6,717 nt of DNA. Origin: Oscillospiraceae bacterium (GTDB lineage: Bacteria > Bacillota > Clostridia > Oscillospirales > Oscillospiraceae). The first letter of the stretch is position 1. The number at the start of each line of letters is the position of its first letter. The stretch is from contig WQVW01000093.1 in assembly GCA_009785655.1 (NCBI GenBank), positions 1 through 6,717 of the forward strand, read 5' to 3'. The translations under genes and the position numbers were made by a program. A model generated the notes under the pieces. It was given only the letters and a program-made list of their open reading frames with translations, did not search any database and was not told the origin of the DNA. Below are positions 1 to 5,874 of this stretch, one piece after another.

Positions 1-513
1 GCACCGATAACATTCAGCCTATTAGTCCAATCGGCCATGCCTGCGCGGATACGGGCGGCGGAGTTGATCAGGGTGTATTTTGAAGCGGTCGGTATCATTG
101 TGACGGTGGAATCTATGGAAGCAGACACCATCAGTGTCCTTGTCTGGCCTGGATTTGATGTGTCGCAAAGCGGGGAGTTTGATATGGCAATGTGGGGTTG
201 GTCAGCCCCTGTGCAATTGGATCCGCGCGCGCCGATCAGACTCGGCATGTCCGATCCGATTCATGGAGACTTGAATCTGTCAAATCTGGTGGACGATGCG
301 TTTGACAAGCTTTCGCGTATGTATATCAATACGACAGATCCGCTTGAACGGGCGGCACTCTCCCAGCAACTGCAAATCCAGCTGGCAGAGCTTATGCCGG
401 TAATCAGTTTATGGCATGACACGCTAAATTTTGCAGTGAATATCGATCACTACGATGGCTGGGTTTTTCAAAATGCCGTTGGTGTGATCAATAGGTTCTC
501 ATTTTTGCCTTGA
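1..513 (+). CDS. ABC transporter substrate-binding protein, family 5 (3' part only)
   Basis: This is the C-terminal 170 residues of an extracellular solute-binding protein of the peptide/nickel importer class (SBP_bac_5 type). The frame is open from the first base, so the gene starts outside the window; the ATG at 37 is internal. Residues 1-40 read like the family's second lobe (ITFSLLV, then PARIRAAELIRVYFEAVGI and a V-x-V-E strand). Residues 58-83 carry the FDMAMWGW strand and a following DPRAPIR loop, and residues 112-140 hold the helix and the 'MPVISLWHD' strand typical of the family's end. It closes with TGA. The mature protein would be a surface lipoprotein or secreted protein that delivers ligand to the two permeases downstream. 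The lipobox and most ligand contacts are missing, so peptide, nickel chelate and other solutes all remain possible. Family assignment is firm; substrate is not. Confidence 0.88.
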   Translation, partial: APITFSLLVQSAMPARIRAAELIRVYFEAVGIIVTVESMEADTISVLVWPGFDVSQSGEFDMAMWGWSAPVQLDPRAPIRLGMSDPIHGDLNLSNLVDDAFDKLSRMYINTTDPLERAALSQQLQIQLAELMPVISLWHDTLNFAVNIDHYDGWVFQNAVGVINRFSFLP

Positions 514-526
514 AGCAGGGGCAATC

Positions 527-642
527 TGTAGGGGCGAACTGTGTTCGCCCGCCGTCCGCCCTATGTATAACGAGACGTCCTCAACGCCCCGTTATACAAG
601 CAAACGGAACAGGTAAACGGGCGCATATTGTGCGCCTCTACA
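527..642. repeat. Small MITE-like element with terminal inverted repeats and three hairpins
   Basis: Seen directly: the left end TGTAGGGGCG (527-536) and right end CGCCTCTACA (633-642) are inverted repeats matching at 9 of 10 bases. Inside are three hairpins. The first is GGGCGAAC/GTTCGCCC (532-539 with 543-550), perfect with a 3-base loop. The second is 565-578 with 584-597, 14 positions with two A-C mismatches that would be G-U pairs in the opposite-strand RNA. The third is GGCGCA/TGCGCC (620-625 with 631-636). There is no reading frame or U-tract, so it is neither a gene nor an obvious intrinsic terminator. Short elements beginning with TGTAGGGGCG are, from general knowledge, common between genes in Clostridia. 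Its right end abuts the ribosome binding site of permease 1. No flanking target-site duplication was convincing. It fills nearly all of the only sizeable gap in the operon. Confidence 0.7.
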
Positions 643-650
643 AGAGGTGA
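643..650 (+). promoter_or_regulatory. Ribosome binding site that fixes the permease 1 start
   Basis: AGAGGTGA lies 5 bases before the ATG at 656. An in-frame GTG at 647 falls inside this same motif, so it cannot be the main start. The site begins at the very end of the inverted-repeat element (642), so the element's right border and translation initiation of the permease are adjacent. Confidence 0.75.
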
Positions 651-655
651 AAGCT

Positions 656-1612
656 ATGCGGAAAAAATTGATCTGGTACCTGATTCTGACAGCCGCTGTG
701 GTTGTCATCAATTTTTTCCTGCCGCGCATGCTGCCCGGCTCACCATTGCGGACGCTGGGCGCGGATGACACAACTTTGACGGAGATTGAACGGGCGCAGA
801 TATATCAAGCGTACGGTCTGCATTTGCCGATGCATCGGCAGTTCGGTGTATATCTGCGGTCATTGTTTACCGGGGATTTAGGCGTGTCATTTTCCAGAAG
901 AGCGCCGATCACAACGATTTTAGCCGCCGCCCTGCCATGGACGGCGCTGTTGTCGATAGCCAGCACGATAGTTTCGCTGATTGCGGGTTCGCTGTTGGGT
1001 TCACTCTCCGTGCGATTGCGGCGACGCGGGCGTGATGTGCCGTTTATTTTGACAGTGGCATTGATCGGTTCTTTCCCCGCGTTTTGGGTGGGGATGGTAT
1101 TGATCGCGATATTCGGCGTGAATTTGGGGGTTCTGCCGATCTACGGTGCGTACAGTATGTGGAGCGGGTATACGGGAATCCGTCATGTGCTGGACGTTTT
1201 GGCACATATGGTGCTGCCTGTGGTGACAATGTCAGTGGGGTCGCTGATGATATTTTTTACCACCATGCGTGCGGGACTGCTCTCGGTACTGGGTGAAGAC
1301 TACATAAAACTTGCCGACGCGCGGGGGCTGTCCCGGCGGCGGATTTTGTTTTTCTATCAATGGCGGAATGCGGTGATCCCGGTATTCACAGTGCTGATGA
1401 TGCATTTAGGATTTGTCATCAGCGGATCAATTATTATCGAGGCCGTGTTTTCTTACCCCGGTCTTGGCACAGTGCTGTATCAGGCAGTGCTGGCAAGGGA
1501 TTATCCGTTGATGCAATACAGCTTTCTATTGATTGCCCTCGTGGTGATCATCGCGAATCTGATGGCTGATCTATGCTACCCGATACTTGACCCGAGGATT
1601 AGAAAGACATGA
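656..1612 (+). CDS. ABC transporter permease, DppB/OppB/NikB type
   Basis: A 318-residue inner-membrane subunit of a peptide/nickel-class importer, close to the usual length of NikB/DppB. Residues 5-23 form the first membrane helix, followed by the external MLPGSPL segment typical of this subfamily. Further hydrophobic segments lie at about 88-115, 128-150, 182-203, 240-262 and 287-310. The cytoplasmic coupling loop (EAA loop) that contacts the ATPases is at about 213-241: GEDYIKLADARGLSRRRIL, then NAVIP. The family motifs SYPGLG (266-271) and C-terminal DPRIR are present. The ATG at 656 is chosen over the upstream GTG because AGAGGTGA precedes it by 5 bases. Its TGA overlaps the ATG of permease 2 by 4 bases, implying translational coupling. 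It should pair with permease 2 to form the channel. Substrate is not determinable from this subunit. Confidence 0.93.
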   Translation: MRKKLIWYLILTAAVVVINFFLPRMLPGSPLRTLGADDTTLTEIERAQIYQAYGLHLPMHRQFGVYLRSLFTGDLGVSFSRRAPITTILAAALPWTALLSIASTIVSLIAGSLLGSLSVRLRRRGRDVPFILTVALIGSFPAFWVGMVLIAIFGVNLGVLPIYGAYSMWSGYTGIRHVLDVLAHMVLPVVTMSVGSLMIFFTTMRAGLLSVLGEDYIKLADARGLSRRRILFFYQWRNAVIPVFTVLMMHLGFVISGSIIIEAVFSYPGLGTVLYQAVLARDYPLMQYSFLLIALVVIIANLMADLCYPILDPRIRKT

Positions 1613-2421
1613 ATAAAAAGACACTTTTAATCGGCTGCGTGATTTTTGTCCTATATATCATAATCGCGATTGCAGCCCCAGTCATCGTTCCACATGATCC
1701 GATACGGGACAGAGTTCAGCCGCATGTGCCTCCGTCTGCAACGCATATTTTAGGCACCAACGACATCGGCGGCGATATTTTTTCAGAGCTGTTGATTGGA
1801 ACCAGACAGTCATTGCTGATCGGTTTCACCGCGGCGGTGATCAGCTTGATTATCGGCGTGCTATTCGGCGTGATGGCCGGATGGTTTGGCGGGTGGCTTG
1901 ATGAATGCCTGACGGCGATTACGTCGCTGTGTATCACCATTCCGTTTTTCCCGCTGGTCATAGTGATCTCCGCTTTGGTGCGCGGCGGCAGCTTGACTCC
2001 GGCTGTGATATTGGGTTTGTTAAGCTGGCCGGAGACAGCGCGGATTTTAAGATCACAAACGATAGCTATTCGGGAGAGACAATATATTCAGTATATCCGC
2101 GCGATGGGGGCAGGGTCGTATTACACCCTGACAAGGCATGTGCTGCGGGCACTTGTGCCGATGGCGGCCTATCGGTTTATTCTGGCGTTCAGAGCCGGTG
2201 TTTTGGCGGAGACAACGCTCAGTTTTCTTGGCCTCGGCTCCCCGCAGGTGATAAGCTGGGGAAATATGCTATATTTCGCCCAGGCGCGGAACGCATTTTT
2301 GACAGGACAGTGGCTGTGGTGGGTTCTGCCGCCAGGCATCGCGCTGATGGGATTGGTCTTCGCTTTACTATTGGTGAGTTATTACTTTGAGCAAGCTGCC
2401 GACCCCGGATTGGAGCGGTGA
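1609..2421 (+). CDS. ABC transporter permease, DppC/OppC/NikC type
   Basis: A 270-residue inner-membrane partner of the preceding permease, near the usual length of NikC/DppC. Residues 5-25 are the first membrane helix. Then comes the hallmark HILGTNDIGGDIFSELLIG (46-64), the counterpart of the family's 'HPLGTDxxGRDxxSRxxxG'. Membrane segments follow at about 68-92, 104-123, 130-140 (weaker), 187-200 and 235-258. The ATPase-contacting EAA loop lies at about 159-184 (YIQYIRAMGAG, ending RALVP). The motif ETTLSFLGLGSP with WGNM (201-220) is the family's other signature, and DPGLER near the end matches the usual 'DPR' terminus. The start codon overlaps the permease 1 stop (ATGA), with GAGGA about 10 bases upstream. 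ATPase 1 begins one base after its stop, so the three genes form one translational unit. Confidence 0.93.
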   Translation: MNKKTLLIGCVIFVLYIIIAIAAPVIVPHDPIRDRVQPHVPPSATHILGTNDIGGDIFSELLIGTRQSLLIGFTAAVISLIIGVLFGVMAGWFGGWLDECLTAITSLCITIPFFPLVIVISALVRGGSLTPAVILGLLSWPETARILRSQTIAIRERQYIQYIRAMGAGSYYTLTRHVLRALVPMAAYRFILAFRAGVLAETTLSFLGLGSPQVISWGNMLYFAQARNAFLTGQWLWWVLPPGIALMGLVFALLLVSYYFEQAADPGLER

Positions 2422-2422
2422 T

Positions 2423-3082
2423 ATGGCGATAATAGAAGTCAAAAAATTAACAGCCGGATATGTGCCGGGACAGCCGGTGATACAAGATCTATCGTTTGCG
2501 TTGCTGCCCGGGCAGACGCTGGGTATCTGCGGCTCGTCCGGCTGTGGGAAAAGCACGGTAATCTCTGCGCTTTTAGGCCTGCTTCACAAACAGGGCGGAT
2601 ATACCGAGGGCGAGGTTTTGTACAACGGAGAGAATTTGCTGAAACTGAACGAAAAACAATGGCGCACCCTGCGATGGCACAAGTTTGCGCTGGTTCCGCA
2701 GAGTGCGATGAATGCGTTCAACCCCGTTTTCACGATAGGGCGCACATTTGTTGAGACATCTCACGCCCACAAAGTTGAGACTTCACGTGACCGCATGGAG
2801 TTGCTGCTTGATTCTGTGGGACTCGCGCCGGATGTGCTGCAAAAATACCCGCACCAACTCTCCGGCGGAATGCGGCAGCGTGCATCAATCGCCCTGGCAC
2901 TGTTGCTTGACCCGGAGGTATTGCTGTTAGATGAAGCGACCAGCGGGCTGGACGTGATAACTGAGGCTGATATTCTGAAGCTTTTACGCGGAATCCAGCA
3001 GGAACGCGGCGTAAGCATCATATTTGTGAGCCATGACAGAAGAATCATCAACGAGGTCTGTCACAGGAGGATTGTGCTGTGA
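2423..3082 (+). CDS. ABC transporter ATPase 1, DppD/NikD type, short form
   Basis: A 219-residue ATP-binding subunit that should drive the importer together with ATPase 2. All nucleotide-site motifs are intact: Walker A GSSGCGKST (37-45), Q-loop Q93 in VPQSAMNAFNPV (a sequence typical of DppD/NikD proteins), signature LSGGM (146-150), Walker B VLLLDE (D170, E171), D-loop SGLD (174-177) and switch His204. The ATG at 2423 is used, with GGAG about 7 bases before it; an in-frame TTG at 2387 lies inside permease 2 and adds nothing family-like. The protein stops at CHRRIVL, just where relatives continue with the last strand (M-x-x-G-x-I-V-E) and the 'HPYT' tail. It is therefore roughly 35 residues shorter than NikD and about 100 shorter than OppD. 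The stop overlaps the GTG of the next gene, so the short form is built into the operon. It is probably functional, with minimal regulatory regions. Confidence 0.9.
   Translation: MAIIEVKKLTAGYVPGQPVIQDLSFALLPGQTLGICGSSGCGKSTVISALLGLLHKQGGYTEGEVLYNGENLLKLNEKQWRTLRWHKFALVPQSAMNAFNPVFTIGRTFVETSHAHKVETSRDRMELLLDSVGLAPDVLQKYPHQLSGGMRQRASIALALLLDPEVLLLDEATSGLDVITEADILKLLRGIQQERGVSIIFVSHDRRIINEVCHRRIVL
3065..3070 (+). promoter_or_regulatory. Ribosome binding site supporting a GTG start for ATPase 2
   Basis: A consensus AGGAGG lies inside the last codons of ATPase 1, 8 bases before the GTG at 3079. The GTG overlaps the ATPase 1 TGA (GTGA). No in-frame ATG lies nearby, so this site decides the start. 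Confidence 0.85.
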
Positions 3083-3753
3083 TCAATGTACATGACTTGA
3101 AAAAGAGTTTCTATCCCAAACGCGGGTCATCTGAGATCATCCACGCTGTCAGGGGCGTATCGTTCACGATAAAGCCCGGTGAGGTGCTGGGGTTGATTGG
3201 ACCATCCGGATGTGGGAAATCGACTGTGGCGCGGCTGATTGCGGGATTAATCCAGCCGGATGAGGGGTCGGCGGAGTCGGTGGGGCGGATTGGATTTGTC
3301 TCGCAAGACCCATATAGTGCCATCAGCCCGGTGATGCGAGTCGGCAACATTGTGGCGGAGCCGCTGCGGTGGCGCAAAAACAAAAGCGCGGATGATCTGA
3401 CTGCCGTCAGCACCGCGCTTGAGAAAGTCAAGTTAGATTATGACAAGTTCAAAAATCGCCTGCCGCGTGAACTTTCAGGCGGGGAACGCCAGCGAGTCTC
3501 GCTCGCCCGTGCGTTCATCGCCGCCGAGGGCGTGTTGATATTGGATGAGCCGGTTTCCATGCTGGATTACGATGTCAAACTGGAAATAACCGATATCCTC
3601 CGCGGATTGGTGATGGATTCAGGCTGTGCGGTGTTGTTGATCTCCCACGACATCAGCTTTGTTCGGGAGATGGCGACGCACATCGTCGTCATGCAGCAGG
3701 GCTTGATCATAGAAACAGGCACGCCGGAACAAATTTGCGGCAATCCGCAATAG
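3079..3753 (+). CDS. ABC transporter ATPase 2, DppF/NikE type, ending at an early TAG
   Basis: A 224-residue ATP-binding subunit, partner of ATPase 1. Intact motifs: Walker A GPSGCGKST (41-49), Q-loop Q76 in SQDPYSAISPVMRVG (the NikE/DppF form of this segment), signature LSGGE (132-136), Walker B VLILDE (D156, E157), D-loop SMLD (160-163) and switch His190. The usual C-terminal strand and 'GLIIETGTPEQICGNPQ' region are present to residue 224. There the frame meets TAG, exactly before the position where relatives continue 'HPYTxxLL'. The next 20 codons still read like that tail (see the entry at 3751-3816). The catalytic part is complete, so the protein as written should hydrolyse ATP. It starts with GTG behind AGGAGG and is translationally coupled to ATPase 1. 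It is the last gene of the operon; no clear terminator follows before the convergent gene at 3839. Confidence 0.9.
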   Translation: MINVHDLKKSFYPKRGSSEIIHAVRGVSFTIKPGEVLGLIGPSGCGKSTVARLIAGLIQPDEGSAESVGRIGFVSQDPYSAISPVMRVGNIVAEPLRWRKNKSADDLTAVSTALEKVKLDYDKFKNRLPRELSGGERQRVSLARAFIAAEGVLILDEPVSMLDYDVKLEITDILRGLVMDSGCAVLLISHDISFVREMATHIVVMQQGLIIETGTPEQICGNPQ

Positions 3754-3816
3754 GAACTGACAAAAAAATTAGTCCTGGCTTCGACAGATTTGAAAACATA
3801 CCTGAAATCCATGTAG
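3751..3816 (+). other. In-frame continuation of ATPase 2 beyond its TAG stop
   Basis: After TAG (3751-3753) the same frame stays open for 20 codons to a second TAG (3814-3816). It begins ELTKKLVLAS and ends LKSM. Placed after NPQ, it aligns without a gap to the family's 'NPxHPYTKxLLxA' tail: the stop falls on the His, and T-K, L and A coincide. TAG is one base from CAG (Gln) and AAG (Lys). The reading that this was once coding, or is still read through, is an inference. proS in this window also ends in TAG, there after a normal ProRS terminus, so TAG works as a stop in this organism. Confidence 0.5.
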
Positions 3817-3838
3817 GGAAACTATGGCAGAGATGTTC

Positions 3839-4252
3839 TTATTGGTTTCTTGTCAACCCCTGAATTCTTTTTATTTCATCTCCAGTGATTTTTTTGTATT
3901 TCAAATCTTTTGCCATAGCTTCAATTAGCGGTGGTAATGCGTCGGGGGAGAATTTTAATAAATTGTAAGAGGTACCACGCTTGTGAGCCAGAGAAGCAGC
4001 TGATTCAATAATATTTTTACTTATGTTCCATTGCTTCATAACATCTTTACTTTTGTGAAACACTATAGGTATCGTATAAAATGCCGCTATCTCGTCTTTT
4101 TCTAAATACTCATATGAACCCATCAAAACATATAACAATTTCATTTTATCCGCTCTTTTTGCTGAGTTGTCCTGTAATTTCTGTCCTATATAAAGTGCAA
4201 TAATTGGGGACAATATAATCGCGACAATACCGATCATTTCCGAACAGTTCAT
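3839..4252 (-). CDS. Small membrane-anchored protein, resembles DUF6680 group
   Basis: A 137-residue protein of unknown function. Residues 5-23 form one hydrophobic helix (MIGIVAIILSPIIALYIGQ) with the N-terminus probably outside and a basic stretch after it (K25, K32, R33, K36, K38), so the rest should be cytoplasmic. Next come a helix-like KMKLLYVLMGS, the segment EIAAFYTIPIVFHKSKDVMKQWN (about 54-76), and a C-terminal LPPLIEAMAKDLKYKKITGDEIKR. This layout (single helix, 'L(M/F)xxL', 'A(A/L)xxIxIVFxxxxxVxxxW', then 'LLxAMAKDLGY') matches my memory of DUF6680 proteins, which have no assigned function. The ATG has AGGAGG 5 bases upstream. The gene follows proS after 33 bases on the same strand. 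It is clearly AT-rich: two 60-base stretches sampled inside it are 28% and 32% G+C, far below proS. This suggests recent acquisition. No toxin or defence motif was recognised. Confidence 0.75.
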   Translation of the reverse strand: MNCSEMIGIVAIILSPIIALYIGQKLQDNSAKRADKMKLLYVLMGSYEYLEKDEIAAFYTIPIVFHKSKDVMKQWNISKNIIESAASLAHKRGTSYNLLKFSPDALPPLIEAMAKDLKYKKITGDEIKRIQGLTRNQ

Positions 4253-4257
4253 GTTCC

Positions 4258-4263
4258 CCTCCT
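4258..4263 (-). promoter_or_regulatory. Ribosome binding site of the DUF6680-like gene
   Basis: On the minus strand AGGAGG is followed by 5 bases and the ATG at 4252. It supports the 137-residue start and shows that the gene is likely translated. It sits directly after the U-rich run of the hairpin behind proS. Confidence 0.8.
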
Positions 4264-4285
4264 AAAAATATCGTTGAAAAACGAT
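4264..4285 (-). terminator. Weak terminator-like hairpin after proS
   Basis: Immediately after the proS stop, the minus strand reads ATCGTT-TTTC-AACGAT, a perfect 6-base stem with a 4-base loop, followed by A and five T. The stem is short and only 2 of its 6 pairs are G-C, so termination would be partial at best. It lies between proS and the ribosome binding site of the next gene, and could reduce or tune readthrough into it. Confidence 0.4.
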
Positions 4286-5722
4286 CTAATACGCTACGCC
4301 CCAAACGACCATGGTGTCTGACGGCTTGCCGCAGACGGGGCAGGTATCGCCCACATGCTCCTGCGCGAACGGGATGCAGCGGGAGGTGACGCCAACGTCT
4401 TCTTTCATCTTCATCTCGCACGCAAGCGCGCCGCACCACATGGTTTTGATGAATCCGCCGTGATCGGCAAGGATTGTTTTCACTTCATCCAGCGTTTTGG
4501 CGGCGCGGGTGTTGTTTGTCAGATTTTCTTTCGCGCGGTTATACAAGCTCTTTTGGATATCGTCCAAGAGTTCATGCACAGTGGATTCAAGCTCCGCAAG
4601 CGGGGCGAAAATTTTCTCCCCATTATCGCGCCGTGCCATAACGCATTGATCTTTTTCGATATCTTTCGGACCGATCTCCACACGCAGCGGAACGCCTTTC
4701 ATCTCGTACTCGGCAAACTTCCACCCGGGGCTTTGATCCGATGTGTCGCATTTTACACGGACTCCGGCGGATTTAAGACGCGCCACCAACTCTTGCGCTT
4801 TATCAATCACGCCCGGTTTATGAGAGGCCACTGGAATCACAATCACCTGCACCGGCGCGATTTTCGGCGGCAGATTCAAGCCATTGTTGTCGCCGTGAGT
4901 CATAATCAGCCCGCCGATGGTTCGTGTGGACAGCCCCCATGATGTCTGGTGCGGGTAACTCAATTTATTTTCTCTATCGGAAAACTGTACGTCAAACGCG
5001 CGGGAGAATCCGTCACCAAAATAGTGAGACGTGCCGCCCTGCAACGCTTTTTTGTCGTGCATCATGCATTCGATGGTATAGGTCGCCACCGCCCCGGCGA
5101 ATTTTTCTTTGTCGGTTTTTCTGCCCTTCACAACAGGCATGGCCAGATAATCTTCGCAGAGCTCGGCATATACTTCCAGCATTTGCTGCGTCTCTGCTTC
5201 CGCTTCTTCGGCGGTTTCGTGCAGTGTATGCCCTTCCTGCCACAGGAACTCCCGGCCTCTCAGGAACGGGCGTGTCGATTTCTCCCATCGCAGCACGCTG
5301 CACCATTGGTTGTACAGCATCGGCAAGTCCCGCCAGGATTGCAGCACGCGGCTCCAATGCTCACAGAACAGTGTTTCCGATGTTGGGCGGATGCACAGCC
5401 GTTCCTCCAGCTCTTCTGATCCCCCGTGCGTGACCCACGCGACTTCCGGCGCGAAGCCTTCCACGTGATCTTTTTCTTTTTGCAGCAGACTTTCCGGAAT
5501 CAACAGTGGCATAGATACATTTTCGTGCCCCAGTTCTTTAAACCGCGCGTCCATCACGGCCTGTATATTTTCCCAAATTGCGAACGCGTACGGTCGCAGT
5601 ACGAAAAATCCTTTTACCCCGGAATAGTCGATAAGCCCGGCTTTCGTCACCACATCGGTGAACCACTGGGCGAAATCTTCGTTCATGTCGGTGATCTGTT
5701 CAACTTTTTTATCTTTTGCCAT
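4286..5722 (-). CDS. proS: Prolyl-tRNA synthetase, archaeal/eukaryal-like (ProS type 3)
   Basis: A 478-residue class II cytoplasmic enzyme that joins L-proline to tRNA(Pro) using ATP. The catalytic core spans about 20-290. Motif 1 is around GHENVSMPLLIPE (65-77). Next are RPTSET (112-117) and motif 2 with R145-W-E and RPFLRGREFLWQEGHT (151-166). GTSHYFGDGFSRAFDVQF (230-247) lines the proline pocket. Motif 3 is THGDNNGLNLPPKIAP (275-290). The anticodon-binding domain follows (about 291-395). The C-terminal zinc-binding domain has candidate ligands C430, C435, C461 and C464, with C449 extra, and ends in the usual V-x-W-G-x-A-Y. There is no YbaK-like editing insert between motifs 2 and 3, which separates it from the long bacterial ProS. 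Length is normal for the type. The start ATG has GAGGGGAG 10 bases upstream. It appears to be transcribed from its own promoter. Confidence 0.97.
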   Translation of the reverse strand: MAKDKKVEQITDMNEDFAQWFTDVVTKAGLIDYSGVKGFFVLRPYAFAIWENIQAVMDARFKELGHENVSMPLLIPESLLQKEKDHVEGFAPEVAWVTHGGSEELEERLCIRPTSETLFCEHWSRVLQSWRDLPMLYNQWCSVLRWEKSTRPFLRGREFLWQEGHTLHETAEEAEAETQQMLEVYAELCEDYLAMPVVKGRKTDKEKFAGAVATYTIECMMHDKKALQGGTSHYFGDGFSRAFDVQFSDRENKLSYPHQTSWGLSTRTIGGLIMTHGDNNGLNLPPKIAPVQVIVIPVASHKPGVIDKAQELVARLKSAGVRVKCDTSDQSPGWKFAEYEMKGVPLRVEIGPKDIEKDQCVMARRDNGEKIFAPLAELESTVHELLDDIQKSLYNRAKENLTNNTRAAKTLDEVKTILADHGGFIKTMWCGALACEMKMKEDVGVTSRCIPFAQEHVGDTCPVCGKPSDTMVVWGVAY

Positions 5723-5759
5723 GATTCGGCCGCTCCCCTCTTTGATTGTCTAAAGTATC

Positions 5760-5778
5760 ATTATACACTATGTGTCAA
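5760..5778 (-). promoter_or_regulatory. Probable proS promoter elements
   Basis: On the minus strand a perfect TATAAT (5765-5760) lies about 37 bases before the proS start, so the leader would be short. A perfect TTGACA (5778-5773) is also present, but only 7 bases separate the two, too few for them to act as one standard -35/-10 pair. Either TATAAT works with a poorer -35 further up, or TTGACA works with a weaker -10 near 5757-5752. Transcription start within this stretch is likely; the exact pairing is not settled. Confidence 0.45.
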
Positions 5779-5788
5779 GGGGGACACA
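5771..5788. promoter_or_regulatory. Inverted repeat overlapping the proS promoter, possible operator
   Basis: TGTGTC (5771-5776) and GACACA (5783-5788) form a perfect 6+6 inverted repeat around AAGGGG. It covers the TTGACA hexamer. Its left arm also shares bases with a second small palindrome, ACAC-TAT-GTGT (5765-5775). Position and symmetry would suit a repressor site. No known regulator is recognised and chance is possible for arms this short. Confidence 0.3.
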
Positions 5789-5803
5789 GGCTAAGATAGG
5801 AGC

Positions 5804-5840
5804 ATAAAACGCCTGTCGAAAATGCCGACAGGCGTTTTAT
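5804..5840 (-). terminator. Bidirectional intrinsic terminator behind the stalk-domain gene
   Basis: ATAAAACGCCTGTCG (5804-5818) and CGACAGGCGTTTTAT (5826-5840) form a perfect 15-base stem with a 7-base loop. The G-C-rich core is flanked by A-runs on one arm and T-runs on the other, so it can act in both directions. It lies 34 bases past the stop of the gene ending at 5875 and before the proS promoter, so it separates the two minus-strand transcription units. Confidence 0.88.
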
Positions 5841-5874
5841 GTTGCAATGCAGATTGTAAGACGTTATAGCTTCA

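Noticed and set aside
532..550. Intrinsic terminator after the binding-protein gene
   Set aside because: The 8-base stem is strong but is followed by GCCGTCC rather than a T-run, and operon genes continue downstream.
647..655. GTG start for permease 1, three codons upstream
   Set aside because: The GTG is inside the AGAGGTGA ribosome binding site and has no site of its own; the ATG at 656 is well spaced.
2387..2422. TTG start for ATPase 1
   Set aside because: It would add 12 residues overlapping permease 2 with no family-like sequence. The ATG at 2423 begins the normal MAIIEVKKLTAGY terminus.
3754..3838. Terminator for the importer operon
   Set aside because: No stem followed by T-run was found on the plus strand. 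The stretch is better explained as a continuation of the ATPase 2 frame plus a 22-base gap before the convergent gene.
4355..5794. Long plus-strand open frames opposite proS
   Set aside because: They lie antisense to a complete, motif-rich prolyl-tRNA synthetase, show no family-like features, and one runs through the proS promoter. They are shadows of the real gene.
5723..5874. T-box riboswitch in front of proS
   Set aside because: No T-box core resembling AGGGTGGNACCGCG is present on the minus strand, and the terminator at 5804-5840 belongs to the upstream gene. The leader from the likely promoter is too short for a T-box.
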